Assembly: GCA_014655195.1 (NCBI GenBank)
Contig: BNBH01000043.1
Coordinates: 1 to 43,699, forward strand
DNA: 43,699 nucleotides
Direction: 5' to 3'
Origin: Streptomyces cellulosae
GTDB taxonomy: Bacteria > Actinomycetota > Actinomycetes > Streptomycetales > Streptomycetaceae
Both the position numbers and the translations under genes were made by a program. How positions within the stretch are numbered: position 1 is the stretch's first letter; every line of letters starts with the position of its first letter. A model generated the notes under the pieces. The model was given only the letters and a program-made list of their open reading frames with translations, was not told where the DNA came from and ran no database searches. This document shows, piece after piece, positions 17,030 through 25,013 of the stretch.

Positions 17030-17707
17030 TCAGAGCCGGTCGAGGATCTTCTCGAACTTCTCGACCTCGGCGGACTGGGTCTTCACGACGTCGGCGGCGA
17101 GCTTCTTGGCCGTGGCGTTACGGCCGTTCTTCTGCTCGTCCTTCGCCATGGTGATCGCGCCCTTGTGGTGCTCGATCATCATCTCCGCGAACATCCGGTC
17201 GAACTCGGTGCCCTTGGCGGCCTCGAGCTTCTTCATGTCCTCGTCGGACATCATCCCGGACATCTGGGAGTCGTCCATGCCGCCGGACCCGTGGTCCATA
17301 CCGGGCATGCTCTCCTCGGCGGACTCCGGCTTGCCCCAGGCCTTCAGCCAGGACTTCATGGTCTGGATCTCCGGGTCCTGTGCCTTCTCGATGTCCGCGG
17401 CCAGCGTCTTGATATCCGCGTCCGAGGCCCGGCCGTCCGCAAGCTTGGCCATCTCCAGGGCCTGCTCGTGGTGCGGGATCATCATCTGCGCGAACGAGAC
17501 GTCCGCGTCGTTGAACGTGCCGGGCGCCGGGTTCTCCCCCGCCGACTGAGTGGACGTGGCGGAAGCGGAGCTGCCGCTCCCATGGTCCATGCCCTCCATG
17601 TCGCTCCCGCCGCAAGCGGCGAGCAGCAGCCCGCCCGCGGTGATGGTGCCCACCACCGCGAGACGGCGGCGGAGGCGACGGCTGAGGGCGCGCTTGTAGG
17701 CAGTCAT
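17030..17707 (-). CDS. DUF305 lipoprotein, copper-associated
   Basis: A 225-residue exported lipoprotein with the lipobox LLLAACG (Cys 32). The DUF305 domain contains two HH-containing helical repeats, FAQMMIPHHEQALEMAKLA (HH at 79-80) and AEMMIEHHKGAITMAKDE (HH near 180). The linker has Met/His-rich segments (SDMEGMDHGS, MPGMDHGSGGMDD, MSGMM). DUF305 proteins occur widely with copper resistance genes, and the His/Met pattern suits copper binding outside the membrane. The ATG at 17707 has a ribosome site (AGAGG) and yields a normal lipoprotein signal. The DUF6153-type gene lies about 90 bp upstream on the same strand, so the two may be co-transcribed. Confidence 0.9.
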   Translation of the reverse strand: MTAYKRALSRRLRRRLAVVGTITAGGLLLAACGGSDMEGMDHGSGSSASATSTQSAGENPAPGTFNDADVSFAQMMIPHHEQALEMAKLADGRASDADIKTLAADIEKAQDPEIQTMKSWLKAWGKPESAEESMPGMDHGSGGMDDSQMSGMMSDEDMKKLEAAKGTEFDRMFAEMMIEHHKGAITMAKDEQKNGRNATAKKLAADVVKTQSAEVEKFEKILDRL

Positions 17708-17797
17708 GTGTGAAATACCTCTTCTGGTCAGTTCTGTCTGTCGGCTGGCGTACACGTCTGCGTGGGCAGCACCAAAGGGGCTGCGCGAGGGCTCGGC

Positions 17798-18265
17798 CTA
17801 TATCCGTAGAACTGACAACTGAGCGAGGAGCGGCGGTCTTGGCGGTGGAATGCTGGGGCGCGCCAGTGCCACCGATCGGGCGAGAAGGGCGGTCGACCGC
17901 TCTTGCCGACGGGCCACCGCGGCCCGCAGGAACAGTCCGAGCAGCCAGACCGTGAGGACCGCCAGGCACACCGACATCAGGTCCATGCCGCTCGGGAGCC
18001 CGTGCACCGGCGACTTGCCGGCCGGCGCCGCGGTCCCGTGAGAGACCTTCGCCTCGGGCTGGGCCAAGGGCTCAGCGGCTGTTGCCTTCTGGGTCATGCC
18101 GTCCTGGTGCCCACCTGCGACAGCAGGGCTGCTGGTGCCGCTCACGCCGTGCCCGGACGACACTTCCGGGTGGCCCATCGTGTGCATGGCGAACACGCCC
18201 AGCACGAGCACGACGACCAGCAGGAGATACCCGAAGGCACCACCCGCGCGCAGCCGCCCTCTCAT
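17798..18265 (-). CDS. DUF6153 family membrane protein
   Basis: A 155-residue protein with two membrane spans: YLLLVVVLVLGVFAMHTMG (about 13-31) and SVCLAVLTVWLLGLFLRAAV (about 96-115). His/Met residues lie between them (HTMGHPEVSSGHG, GHQDGM). It ends in the characteristic LAQLSVLRI. DUF6153 proteins are small actinobacterial membrane proteins of unknown function, often near copper genes, and this one immediately precedes the DUF305 lipoprotein. The ATG at 18265 has ribosome site GGAGGGC. The frame is open upstream but would add an Arg/Pro-rich tail without a start signal. Confidence 0.82.
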   Translation of the reverse strand: MRGRLRAGGAFGYLLLVVVLVLGVFAMHTMGHPEVSSGHGVSGTSSPAVAGGHQDGMTQKATAAEPLAQPEAKVSHGTAAPAGKSPVHGLPSGMDLMSVCLAVLTVWLLGLFLRAAVARRQERSTALLARSVALARPSIPPPRPPLLAQLSVLRI

Positions 18266-18811
18266 GCTCAGCCTGCCCTCCGTACTCGACCTACTGGGAT
18301 AGTACTGAGTGATGGGCACTGGCCCGGTGCCGGGCAGGTCCGGGCGGGACCTGGACTTCATCCTCCTTCTCGGTGCCGGACGCCTCCTCGTCTTCCTGTT
18401 GCGCTGAGCGCACGAGGAGGCACCCGGCCCGTGAAGTCCGACGCAGCGGACTTCTGCAGGCTGGCCAGCTTAGTAGTTGCGATTGCCCCCAGGTCCGGGC
18501 TTCAGCTTTCCACGACGGAGCGCGAGTGGGATCGGCACGGCCTGGGCCTGCCTCCGATTAGGTCTTTGTCGATCGCTTGCCGCTTCCGGGCTTCGCTCGC
18601 CCCGGGCCAGAGCCGCCATCCTCCGCCGGTACTCGGCAGGGGCGGGGCGGCCGATCATCCGCAAATAGTCGAGCCGCTGCTCTGCCGCGGCCGGAAGTCC
18701 CGCCCCGCGCAGCCCAGCCAGCGGAGGGACCGCGTTCCCGAGGTGCCACCAGCTGAGCCGTGTCGTAGAACACGGCCAAGACGACACCGGTGATGCCACA
18801 GGACACCCAGG
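18266..18811. other. Gap before STAS gene
   Basis: Mostly non-coding on the plus strand. The only frame with some coding character is on the minus strand (18470-18799), listed separately. The AT-richer patch at 18285-18312 (CTACTGGGATAGTACTGAG) probably belongs to the DUF6153 promoter. Confidence 0.35.
18470..18799 (-). CDS. Hypothetical protein
   Basis: A possible 109-residue protein from a GTG at 18799. The central part (AAEQRLDYLRMIGRPAPAEY, then RRRMAALARGERSPEAASDR) looks like a genuine helical segment, but the ends are basic and low-complexity and no family is recognised. There is no clear ribosome site. It is divergent to the STAS gene. Confidence 0.35.
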   Translation of the reverse strand: MASPVSSWPCSTTRLSWWHLGNAVPPLAGLRGAGLPAAAEQRLDYLRMIGRPAPAEYRRRMAALARGERSPEAASDRQRPNRRQAQAVPIPLALRRGKLKPGPGGNRNY

Positions 18812-19222
18812 GTGGGTGTGGACACGGCTGGTGATCCGGGGTTCTCTTGGACACAGACCCCCGTTCTGCGCTACTGGCTGGGGGCCAGCGCCATGTACGA
18901 CACATTCCAGGTGCGAGTGCATCCGGCCAAGTCCGGCAGCTGCTGGGTGACCGTGGCCGGAGAGCTCGACGTGATGAGCGCCCCTGGCGTCAGGGACACA
19001 CTCCGCGTCGCCATAGCCGATTACCGCAGCGTCGTGGTGGACTGCAGCGGGGTAACCTTCTGTGACTGCTCGGGGCTGTCCGCGCTGCTGGCCGCCGTCC
19101 GTGCGGCGCAGGCCAACGGCATTGAACTGCGCCTGCGTGCAGTCCCGCACTCCCTGGCCCGCCTGCTGCGACTTACCCACACCGGCAGCGCCTTCACGAT
19201 CGAGCAGCCAGACGTGCGGTGA
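18812..19222 (+). CDS. STAS-domain anti-sigma factor antagonist
   Basis: A 136-residue STAS protein of the SpoIIAA/RsbV/BldG type, which binds anti-sigma factors and is switched by serine phosphorylation. The domain covers about residues 28-136. The usual phospho-site region reads FCDCSGLSALLAAVRAA, with the conserved D-x-SGL-S core. A homologous copy lies inside the transposon (26988-27430). Protein similarity between the two extends upstream of the ATG at 18893 (VDTAGDPGFSW here, LDTAAGPGVSW there), so I prefer the GTG at 18812 over the later ATG. The gene ends 14 bp before the transposon target duplication and is intact. No partner anti-sigma factor is visible. Confidence 0.8.
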   Translation: MGVDTAGDPGFSWTQTPVLRYWLGASAMYDTFQVRVHPAKSGSCWVTVAGELDVMSAPGVRDTLRVAIADYRSVVVDCSGVTFCDCSGLSALLAAVRAAQANGIELRLRAVPHSLARLLRLTHTGSAFTIEQPDVR

Positions 19223-19235
19223 GTACCTGCCCTGC

Positions 19236-19240
19236 GACAT
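19236..19240 (+). repeat. Target site duplication, left copy (GACAT)
   Basis: GACAT directly precedes the left inverted repeat, and the same 5 bp directly follow the right inverted repeat (31786-31790). Five-base duplications are the rule for Tn3-family insertion. Confidence 0.9.
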
Positions 19241-19284
19241 GGGGTGCCGTTAACGAACGGCGAACCAACCGACATGTAGCTGAG
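19241..19284 (+). repeat. Left terminal inverted repeat (44 bp)
   Basis: Begins GGGGTGCCGTTAACGAACGG and ends CATGTAGCTGAG. All 44 bases match the reverse complement of 31742-31785. The GGGG start and the length are within the Tn3-family range. Confidence 0.95.
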
Positions 19285-19354
19285 CGTGATGCTCAGGTGG
19301 TGGGTCCTGTGCGCCGAGGTGAGCCCAGAGGGGGCCATGGGATGATCTTGCTCC

Positions 19355-19591
19355 GTGACTGATGAGCAGAATTCTGGCGTGCGCGGTGGCTGGCTGGCCC
19401 GGTTCCTTGAGCGTCGGCGGGAGGTCCGTCGTGCGCGGGGGCCGCGGCGGTTGTCGTGGGAGGAGGCAGCGGAGCGGGCCGCTGAAGATCTGTGCGGCGT
19501 GGACCGGCGAGACCGGCCGCCAGCCCGGAGCCGCAGGCTGTCCCGGGAGGAGGCCGCCGAACGCGCCGCCGACTACCTGGAAGGCCGGTAG
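19355..19591 (+). CDS. Small basic protein with tandem helical repeat
   Basis: A 78-residue protein with a GTG start. A 16-residue unit occurs twice: RRLSWEEAAERAAEDL (about 31-46) and RRLSREEAAERAADYL (about 60-75), each probably an amphipathic helix. I recognise no family. It lies at the extreme left end of the transposon, just inside the inverted repeat, and points toward the recombinase gene with a shared terminator-like hairpin between them. A role in transposition or DNA binding is possible but unsupported. Confidence 0.5.
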   Translation: MTDEQNSGVRGGWLARFLERRREVRRARGPRRLSWEEAAERAAEDLCGVDRRDRPPARSRRLSREEAAERAADYLEGR

Positions 19592-19681
19592 GCCAAGCCC
19601 CTGGTCGGGTGCGGCGTACATCTGCGGTGGCGTGACCTACCCGCCCGCGGGCGCGTTGGAGGAACGCGCCTCCTCCGGCCC

Positions 19682-19716
19682 ACGGCCCCTTGATCCAGCC
19701 CGGCGTCAGGGGCCGT
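19682..19716. terminator. Hairpin between convergent genes
   Basis: Arms ACGGCCCC and GGGGCCGT form an 8-bp stem between the small repeat protein (plus, ends 19591) and the recombinase (minus, ends 19722). Confidence 0.5.
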
Positions 19717-19721
19717 CGTCG

Positions 19722-20732
19722 TCACCCTGTCGCCACGGCCTTGGCTCCGGTACGGGGTTCGGGGAGCGAGCCGCCGGCCTGGAGGGCGGCGAAGTCGGCG
19801 TGGGCCTGCTCGACGGCCTCCGGATGCGCCACCCGTTTCTCGTGCTCGGCGAGTGCCCGGTAGATGCTGGCGACGGAGGGGTTCTGTCCCTTGCGCTTGC
19901 CGGTGGGGATGATCAGGTCCGGCTGGATCTGCTCGACGGACTCGCCGTCCGCCCGCCTGCGGAGCACGGTGTGCAGCATGTCCTCGGTGATGACCGGCGG
20001 CCGGCCGCCGTGCTTGCCCTTGCGGGCCGCGGTGTCGAGCCCCTCCAGCGTCGACTCCCGGATGTTCTCCCGCTCGGTCTCCGCCATCGCCGCGAAGAAC
20101 GCGAACAGCAGCTTGCCCGGCCCCGTGGGGTCGTAGATGCCGGGCAGGGGGCCGGCCAGCATCTCCAGGACCAGGCCGTGGGCGGTGAGGTGGTCCGCCA
20201 GGGCGGTGAGTTCGGCGGCGTCGCGGCCGAGCCGCTTCATCTCGTACACGGTGAAGATGACCCGGCAGTGCGGGGCGTGCGCCTTGACTTCCCGCGCCGT
20301 CCGCAGCGCCTCCTCGAACTTCGGGCGGACCCGTACCCGGGTGCTGATCTTCTCGCTGAAGATCTTGTCGCGGGGGATGCCGTGCTTGCTGAGCGCGTCG
20401 AGCTGGGAGTCGAGTTCCTGCCCGAGCGTCGAGCACCGCGCGTAGCCGATGCGGATGTCCGCGCTCGGCAGGTCCGGGTCGATCGGTGCCGGCGGCGGGG
20501 TGCCCGGACGCCACGGCCGGCCCGGCCCGCGGTCGGCCGGTGTTGGCACCCGCAGCGCTTTCTTCAGCCGGGGAACCTTCGTGAAGCGGCGGGTGTGGTA
20601 GGCGGAGGCGACCGCGCCGCCGCGCGAGCGGCAGGGCGAGCCGGGCTGTGCGTCACACTTCGGACAGGCGTGCTGTTCGACGTCGTCCGCGTCTGACCGG
20701 TCGGTTGGGGAAGGCTGCTGAGGGGCCGTCAT
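19722..20732 (-). CDS. Serine recombinase (resolvase/invertase) with N-terminal zinc-ribbon-like extension
   Basis: A 336-residue serine site-specific recombinase, presumably the co-integrate resolvase of the transposon. The catalytic domain starts near residue 94 (IRIGYARCSTLGQELDSQLD, nucleophile Ser about 101) and includes ELTALADHL and FAAMAETERENIRE motifs. A C-terminal helix-turn-helix region follows (GKHGGRPPVI onward). The first 90 residues are unusual: CPKCDAQPGSPC with a downstream YHTRRF looks like the zinc-binding module seen on Streptomyces plasmid proteins, followed by a Pro-rich linker. The start is ATG at 20732 or GTG at 20750; neither has a strong ribosome site. It reads toward the left end. 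Confidence 0.88.
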   Translation of the reverse strand: MTAPQQPSPTDRSDADDVEQHACPKCDAQPGSPCRSRGGAVASAYHTRRFTKVPRLKKALRVPTPADRGPGRPWRPGTPPPAPIDPDLPSADIRIGYARCSTLGQELDSQLDALSKHGIPRDKIFSEKISTRVRVRPKFEEALRTAREVKAHAPHCRVIFTVYEMKRLGRDAAELTALADHLTAHGLVLEMLAGPLPGIYDPTGPGKLLFAFFAAMAETERENIRESTLEGLDTAARKGKHGGRPPVITEDMLHTVLRRRADGESVEQIQPDLIIPTGKRKGQNPSVASIYRALAEHEKRVAHPEAVEQAHADFAALQAGGSLPEPRTGAKAVATG

Positions 20733-21190
20733 GGGCTCGGATTTTCGCACAATGCAAGTCTCAGAAGGGGGTCAGTCCCGCTTTTGAGTGAGAACGGGTT
20801 CTGCGAGCGAATCCGGGTCCGGCCGGGGGCTGGCGGCTCGTGATTGATCTTGCTCAGGCAAAGGACCGTTTGTGAGAGTAACCCCGAGTGCAGCTCTGGC
20901 CCTTGGCTGGCGCCAGCGAAGATCACTAGCGGTCGGCGGACGCTGCTTGGGCCATCTGTTCGAGCTTCGTAAGCAGCAGCTTGCAGTCGGCGACCGCGTC
21001 ATGCGGCCCGCCGAGCGGGCTGGTTGCGGTAGGGCCGCGCTTGACCAACCCGCGCCACACACCGGCCTACGGCTGCATTGTGCGGGGCGTGCGGCAGCCG
21101 CAGTGCGCCCCGGCGGCCGCCTGTTCGATGATCTCGTCCGCCGGTTCCGGCCCTGCCGCAGCGAGTCTGGCATTTTGCTGCGGCGCTGGG
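20733..21190. other. Gap upstream of recombinase, possible res region
   Basis: No intact gene. In Tn3-family elements the resolution site normally lies just upstream of the resolvase gene, so the res site may be here (about 20750-20900), but I could not define its repeats by eye. A nuclease gene remnant occupies 20926-21065. Confidence 0.35.
20926..21065 (-). pseudogene. 3'-5' exonuclease (DEDDh) C-terminal remnant
   Basis: A stop-to-stop frame of about 46 residues contains GGPHDAVADCKLLLTKLEQM, which matches the Exo III motif (HxAxxD) of DnaQ-type exonucleases and the helix after it. The upstream three quarters of such a protein are missing, and there is no start codon in context. It looks like a leftover from earlier cargo or target DNA. 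Confidence 0.45.
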
Positions 21191-21221
21191 TTGACCTGGC
21201 CCTCGGGGCCGGCCCGTAGCG
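21191..21221 (+). promoter_or_regulatory. MerR-type promoter/operator before csp
   Basis: TTGACC, then a 19-bp spacer containing TGGCCCTCGGGGCCGG, then GTAGCG. The overlong 19-bp spacer with a central palindrome is the hallmark of metal-responsive MerR-activated promoters. It is 109 bp upstream of the csp start and nearly identical to the boxes at 22227 and 25402. Confidence 0.75.
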
Positions 21222-21329
21222 TCAGGAGTGTGGGGCCGTGGCGGTGTCGCCCGGCTGGCGGCGGTGGCCGCGCGCCCTGCGTGGAACCCATGGCATCGAC
21301 CCGATGACTCGATCTGATGGAGGTGCGCG

Positions 21330-21674
21330 ATGGCAGTGACCACCGTGGAGGAACGCAACAAGGCATGCCTGGACGCCTGCGCGGAGTGCCAGCAGGCGTG
21401 TGAGGCGTGCAACTACCAGTGTTGTGCGGACCAGCCGGAGATGGCTGAGTGCGCGCGGCTGTGTGTGGACTGCGCGGCGATCTGCGCGCTGTGCGTGACG
21501 CTGCTGGCCCGCGGCTCCCGCTGGGCGGAGCAGGTGTGCCGGCTGTGCGCGGAGATCTGCGAGGCGTGCGCGGCGGAGTGCGACAAGTACGACGTCGACT
21601 ACTGCCGGGCCTGCGCTGAAGCCTGCCGCCGGTGTGCGGAGCAGTGCCGTCAGATGGCGAGCGCCACGGCCTGA
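21330..21674 (+). CDS. csp: Csp-type four-helix-bundle copper storage protein
   Basis: A 114-residue protein with 22 cysteines arranged in CxxxC and CxxC spacings (ACLDACAECQQACEACNYQC, then CARLCVDCAAICALC, CRLCAEICEACAAEC, CRACAEACRRCAEQC). This is the DUF326 / copper storage protein fold, in which Cys residues line a four-helix bundle and bind many Cu(I) ions. There is no signal peptide or Tat motif, so it should be cytosolic, like Csp3. The ATG at 21330 gives the family length. A MerR-type promoter lies upstream and a terminator hairpin after. It is convergent with merR. Cytosolic copper buffering inside the transposon is a firm inference. Confidence 0.93.
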   Translation: MAVTTVEERNKACLDACAECQQACEACNYQCCADQPEMAECARLCVDCAAICALCVTLLARGSRWAEQVCRLCAEICEACAAECDKYDVDYCRACAEACRRCAEQCRQMASATA

Positions 21675-21699
21675 CAGCGGGCGTTCACCGTCGAATGTG

Positions 21700-21730
21700 G
21701 AAGGGGCAGGCCATTGCGGCCGGCCCCTTC
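21700..21730. terminator. Bidirectional terminator between csp and merR
   Basis: Arms GAAGGGGC..GGCC and GGCC.GGCCCCTTC form a bulged stem around ATTGC, between convergent csp (ends 21674) and merR (ends 21755). Confidence 0.6.
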
Positions 21731-21754
21731 TGCCGTTTTGCGGTGATGGAGCGG

Positions 21755-22183
21755 TCACCGGCCCGGGCTGGTCTCGATGATCTGGCACACCACGGCGTCG
21801 CCGCCCGCTCGGCGGGCCTGGTCTGCGGTACGGCGGGCTGTGACCAGCGCCTTCCTCAACTGCCGTAGCTCGGTCAGGGTGCGGTCGATCTGGTCGATGT
21901 GGGCGTCCAGGAGCTGGGTGACCCGGCCGCAGGGCTGGGCGCCGTCGCGTTGCAGGGCGAGGATGTCGCCGACTTCGGCGAGGGTCAGTCCGAGGGTCTT
22001 GGCCTGGCGGATGAACCGGAGCACGGCGATGTCGTCGGCGGTGAACAGACGGTATCCGGCCTCGGTGCGCTCGGCGGGCGGCAGCAGGCCCTTGTTCTCC
22101 CAGGTGCGGATGGCCTTGCGGGTCACTCCGGCCTGCTGGGCGGCCTGGCTGACGGTGTAGAGGTGCTGGTCAGCGGTGGTCAC
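21755..22183 (-). CDS. MerR-family heavy-metal-responsive regulator
   Basis: A 142-residue MerR protein. The winged helix (residues about 8-47: YTVSQAAQQAGVTRKAIRTW) is followed by a dimer coiled coil and a short metal-binding end. Cys85 (AQPCGRV) and Cys133 (AVVCQII) are the likely metal ligands; the spacing resembles the ZntR/HmrR-like group more than classical CueR with its C-x7-C loop. The GTG at 22183 has a strong ribosome site (GCAGGAGGACACC), whereas the longer upstream frame runs through the promoter. It is divergent to copZ-copA with the shared operator at 22227. It most likely controls all three MerR boxes in the transposon, repressing without metal and activating with it. Confidence 0.9.
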   Translation of the reverse strand: MTTADQHLYTVSQAAQQAGVTRKAIRTWENKGLLPPAERTEAGYRLFTADDIAVLRFIRQAKTLGLTLAEVGDILALQRDGAQPCGRVTQLLDAHIDQIDRTLTELRQLRKALVTARRTADQARRAGGDAVVCQIIETSPGR

Positions 22184-22226
22184 GGTGTCCTCCTGCAACG
22201 TGTGGGGGACTGGTTTCCTCCCAGTC

Positions 22227-22257
22227 TTGACCTGGCCCTTGGGGCCAGGTTCTAGCC
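22227..22257 (+). promoter_or_regulatory. MerR-type promoter/operator before copZ-copA (divergent to merR)
   Basis: TTGACC, 19-bp spacer with TGGCCCTTGGGGCCAG, then CTAGCC. It lies in the merR/copZ divergent region, 60 bp before copZ and 43 bp from the merR start, so it can autoregulate merR as well. Confidence 0.8.
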
Positions 22258-22317
22258 TCGCAGACGAGTCGGGAATGTGCGAGCGGTGCACCCGGCCGAA
22301 CTTGAGGGGAGCCGGAG

Positions 22318-22542
22318 ATGACCGAGCAGATGATTCTGAACGTGCAGGGCATGGACTGCGCCGGGTGCGAGCAGCGGCTGACGGCCGCCGTACAGCGCCT
22401 GGAGGGCGTGCGCTCGGCTGCGGCGGATCGCACCACGGGAGTCCTGGAGGTCGAGCTGGCGCCCGGTGCGGATCGCGATGCGGTGGCAGCGAGGGTGGCC
22501 GAGGCCGGCTACACCGTCACCGATCAGGAGGTGCGGTCATGA
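22318..22542 (+). CDS. copZ: CopZ-like copper chaperone (HMA domain)
   Basis: A 74-residue single-domain heavy-metal-associated protein with the metal loop GMDCAGC (Cys 14 and 17) and a typical beta-alpha-beta order. It should carry Cu(I) in the cytosol and hand it to the ATPase encoded next. The ribosome site is good (GAGGGGAGCCGGAG). Its stop overlaps the ATPase start by 4 bp (ATGA), so the two are translationally coupled. It is the first gene behind the central MerR-type promoter. Confidence 0.92.
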   Translation: MTEQMILNVQGMDCAGCEQRLTAAVQRLEGVRSAAADRTTGVLEVELAPGADRDAVAARVAEAGYTVTDQEVRS

Positions 22543-25004
22543 CCACGCTGATTGACCAGACCCCGGACTGGGCGGCCGAGCCCAGCAACGTACCGGGGCA
22601 TGCCCGGGTGCGGGCCAGGATCGCGGGGCTGCACTGCTCGCTGTGCACGGGCACGATCGAGAAGGCGCTGGGGCGGCAGCCCGGGGTGGCGAAGGTCGCG
22701 GTGAGCCTGACCCATGAGCAGGCGCTGGTCGACTACGACCCGGAGAAGATCAGCGGCCGGCAGATCCTGACCACGCTGCGGGATATCGGTTACGACCTGT
22801 ACGACCCGCGCAAGCTGCGGCCCTTCGAGGAGGAAGAGGCCGTGCTGGTGCGCGAGGGTATCCGGCTGCTGGCTGCGGTCGCCGCGAGCCTGACCGCGAT
22901 CACCCTGGTGGCTGCGGCCGGGCTGGTCGGAGCCCTGGTCTCGGCGTCGTTTGTGGCACTGATGGTGCCCATCGCCGCGGCGATCCTGCGGCCGGCGGGC
23001 TGGCCGCGCGCATCGGCGGGGACGCTGGGGATCGTCGCCCCCGGCGCGGCGGCGCTGGCGCTGCGGGCCACCGGTGTGCTGGGCGAGGCGGCCACCGGCT
23101 GGATCACCGGCGTGCTGGCGGTGGTGATGATGGCGGTGGTGACCCCGCACTTCGTGCGCATGGCCTGGCAGTCGGCGCGGCGCGGCATCCTCAACCAGCA
23201 CGTGCTGCTGGAAGCCGGGGCGCTGGCGGGCCTCGTCGGCGGTGCGATCGGGCTGACCGGAGTGCTGCCCGACTATCCCACGGCGGCGTTCTTCGCCGTC
23301 ACCGTGCTGATCACCACCTACCACACGTTCTCCGAGTGGCTGTCGCTGCTGGTCAAGACCCGCTCCAGCCAGGCGGTGAAGAAGTTGCTCGACCTGCGCC
23401 CGGACACCGCCCGTGTCGTCCGCGACGGCGTCGAGACCGAAGTCGACCTGGACCAGGTCGCCATCGGTGATCTGGTACGCATCCGCCCCGGCGAGCGGGT
23501 CCCCGTTGATGGCCGGGTGTCCTCCGGGTACTCCGCGCTGGATCTCTCAGTGGTGACCGGCGAACCGGTACCGGTGGAGCGCGGCCCCGGCGATGAGGTG
23601 ATCGGCGGTTCGGTGAATGGCACCGGCACTCTGCTGGTGGAGGTCACCCGGGTCGGTGAGGAGACGTTCCTGTCGCAGATCGTCCGGCATGTGGAGGACG
23701 CCCGGGCGCTGAAGCCGGGCATTCTGCACTTGGTCGACCGCGTGCTGCGCGTCTACACCCCACTGGTGCTGGCCGCCTCCGCACTGGCCCTCCTGGCCTG
23801 GCTGGGCGGCACCGCGCTTGCCGGGGACGTCGATGTCCGGCGTGCGGTCTTCGCCGCTCTGACGGTGCTGGTGATGGGCTACCCGTGCGCGGTGGGCATC
23901 GCCGCCCCGCTGGCGATCGTCCGCGGCGCCGGAGAGGCCGCCGACCACGGCATCGTGATGCGCACCGGTGAGGCGTTCCAGACGCTGCGGCAGGTGGGCA
24001 CGGTGGTGCTGGACAAGACCGGCACCCTCACCCTGGGCAAGCCCACCGTCCGCGGCATCCACGTCCACGGCATCGGCGAGGACGAGCTCCTCACGCTGGC
24101 GGCAGCGGCGGAACATTCCTCCGAGCACCCGCTGGCGCGGGCCGTGGTGAACGCCGCGAACGACCGCGGCCTGGCGTGGCCGGAGGCCGGCGAGTTCTCC
24201 TCGCTCACCGGACTGGGCGTCATCGCCGAGGTCGACGGCCGCCGGGTGCTGGTCGGACGGCCCGCGCTCCTGACCGAGCACGGCATCGACACGGCACCCC
24301 TCCAGGAGGCGATCGAGTCCTGGACCAGTACCGGGCACACCGCCATCGCCGTGGCCGTCGACGACACCCCGGCCGGGGTAATCGCGCTGGGCGACGCCCT
24401 GCGCCCGGAGGCCGCCGACACCGTCACCGCCCTGCGACAAGCCGGGATCACCCCGGTGCTGCTCACCGGCGACAACCACCGCGCCGCCGCCCACATCGCA
24501 TCCCAGATCGGCATCACCGAGGTCCACGCCGAGGTCCACCCCGACCACAAGGCCGCCATCGTCCGCGATCTGCAAGCCGACGGGCGGCGGGTGGCCATGG
24601 TCGGGGACGGCATCAACGACGCCCCCGCCCTGATGCAGGCCGACGTCGGCATCGCCATCGGGACCGGCACCGACATCGCCATGGAGTCCGCCGACATCAT
24701 CCTCGTACGCGACCACCTGCACCTGCTGCTGGATGCCCGCCGTATCAGCCGCACCAGCTACCGCAAGGTCAAGCAGAACGTCACCCTGGCCTTCGCCTTC
24801 AACGGCATCGGCATCCCCGCCGCCGCGACCGGCCTGGTGTACCCGGTGTGGGCGATGATCGCCATGGCCGCCTCGGTCACCGCCATCTTCGCCAACTCCA
24901 TCGGCGCCCGCCCCACCCTGCTGTTCGCCGCGATCAGCAGCGTCGGCCGCCAGCCGGGCACGGCCGAGAGGAAGGCGACCGAACCGGAGCATGCCGCCAC
25001 TTGA
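22539..25004 (+). CDS. P1B-type heavy-metal ATPase with YPC transmembrane motif
   Basis: An 821-residue metal exporter with N-terminal HMA (GLHCSLC, Cys about 33 and 36), actuator TGEP (about 341), phosphorylation DKTGTLT (about 491), SEHP (about 528) and hinge GDGINDAP (about 688). The transmembrane metal motif is GYPCAVG (about 446-452), not the CPC of Cu(I) pumps. The other selectivity residues are also off: AFAFN instead of AFxYN, and MAASV instead of MxxSS. So metal specificity is uncertain, although the coupled copZ and csp context points to copper. About eight membrane spans. The C-terminus ends in a short acidic/basic tail. A strong hairpin follows 10 bp after the stop. Confidence 0.92.
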   Translation: MTTLIDQTPDWAAEPSNVPGHARVRARIAGLHCSLCTGTIEKALGRQPGVAKVAVSLTHEQALVDYDPEKISGRQILTTLRDIGYDLYDPRKLRPFEEEEAVLVREGIRLLAAVAASLTAITLVAAAGLVGALVSASFVALMVPIAAAILRPAGWPRASAGTLGIVAPGAAALALRATGVLGEAATGWITGVLAVVMMAVVTPHFVRMAWQSARRGILNQHVLLEAGALAGLVGGAIGLTGVLPDYPTAAFFAVTVLITTYHTFSEWLSLLVKTRSSQAVKKLLDLRPDTARVVRDGVETEVDLDQVAIGDLVRIRPGERVPVDGRVSSGYSALDLSVVTGEPVPVERGPGDEVIGGSVNGTGTLLVEVTRVGEETFLSQIVRHVEDARALKPGILHLVDRVLRVYTPLVLAASALALLAWLGGTALAGDVDVRRAVFAALTVLVMGYPCAVGIAAPLAIVRGAGEAADHGIVMRTGEAFQTLRQVGTVVLDKTGTLTLGKPTVRGIHVHGIGEDELLTLAAAAEHSSEHPLARAVVNAANDRGLAWPEAGEFSSLTGLGVIAEVDGRRVLVGRPALLTEHGIDTAPLQEAIESWTSTGHTAIAVAVDDTPAGVIALGDALRPEAADTVTALRQAGITPVLLTGDNHRAAAHIASQIGITEVHAEVHPDHKAAIVRDLQADGRRVAMVGDGINDAPALMQADVGIAIGTGTDIAMESADIILVRDHLHLLLDARRISRTSYRKVKQNVTLAFAFNGIGIPAAATGLVYPVWAMIAMAASVTAIFANSIGARPTLLFAAISSVGRQPGTAERKATEPEHAAT

Positions 25005-25013
25005 CCCGAAACC

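Noticed and set aside
20750..20925. Transposon res site
   Set aside because: Position is right, but I could not identify the three paired subsites by eye.
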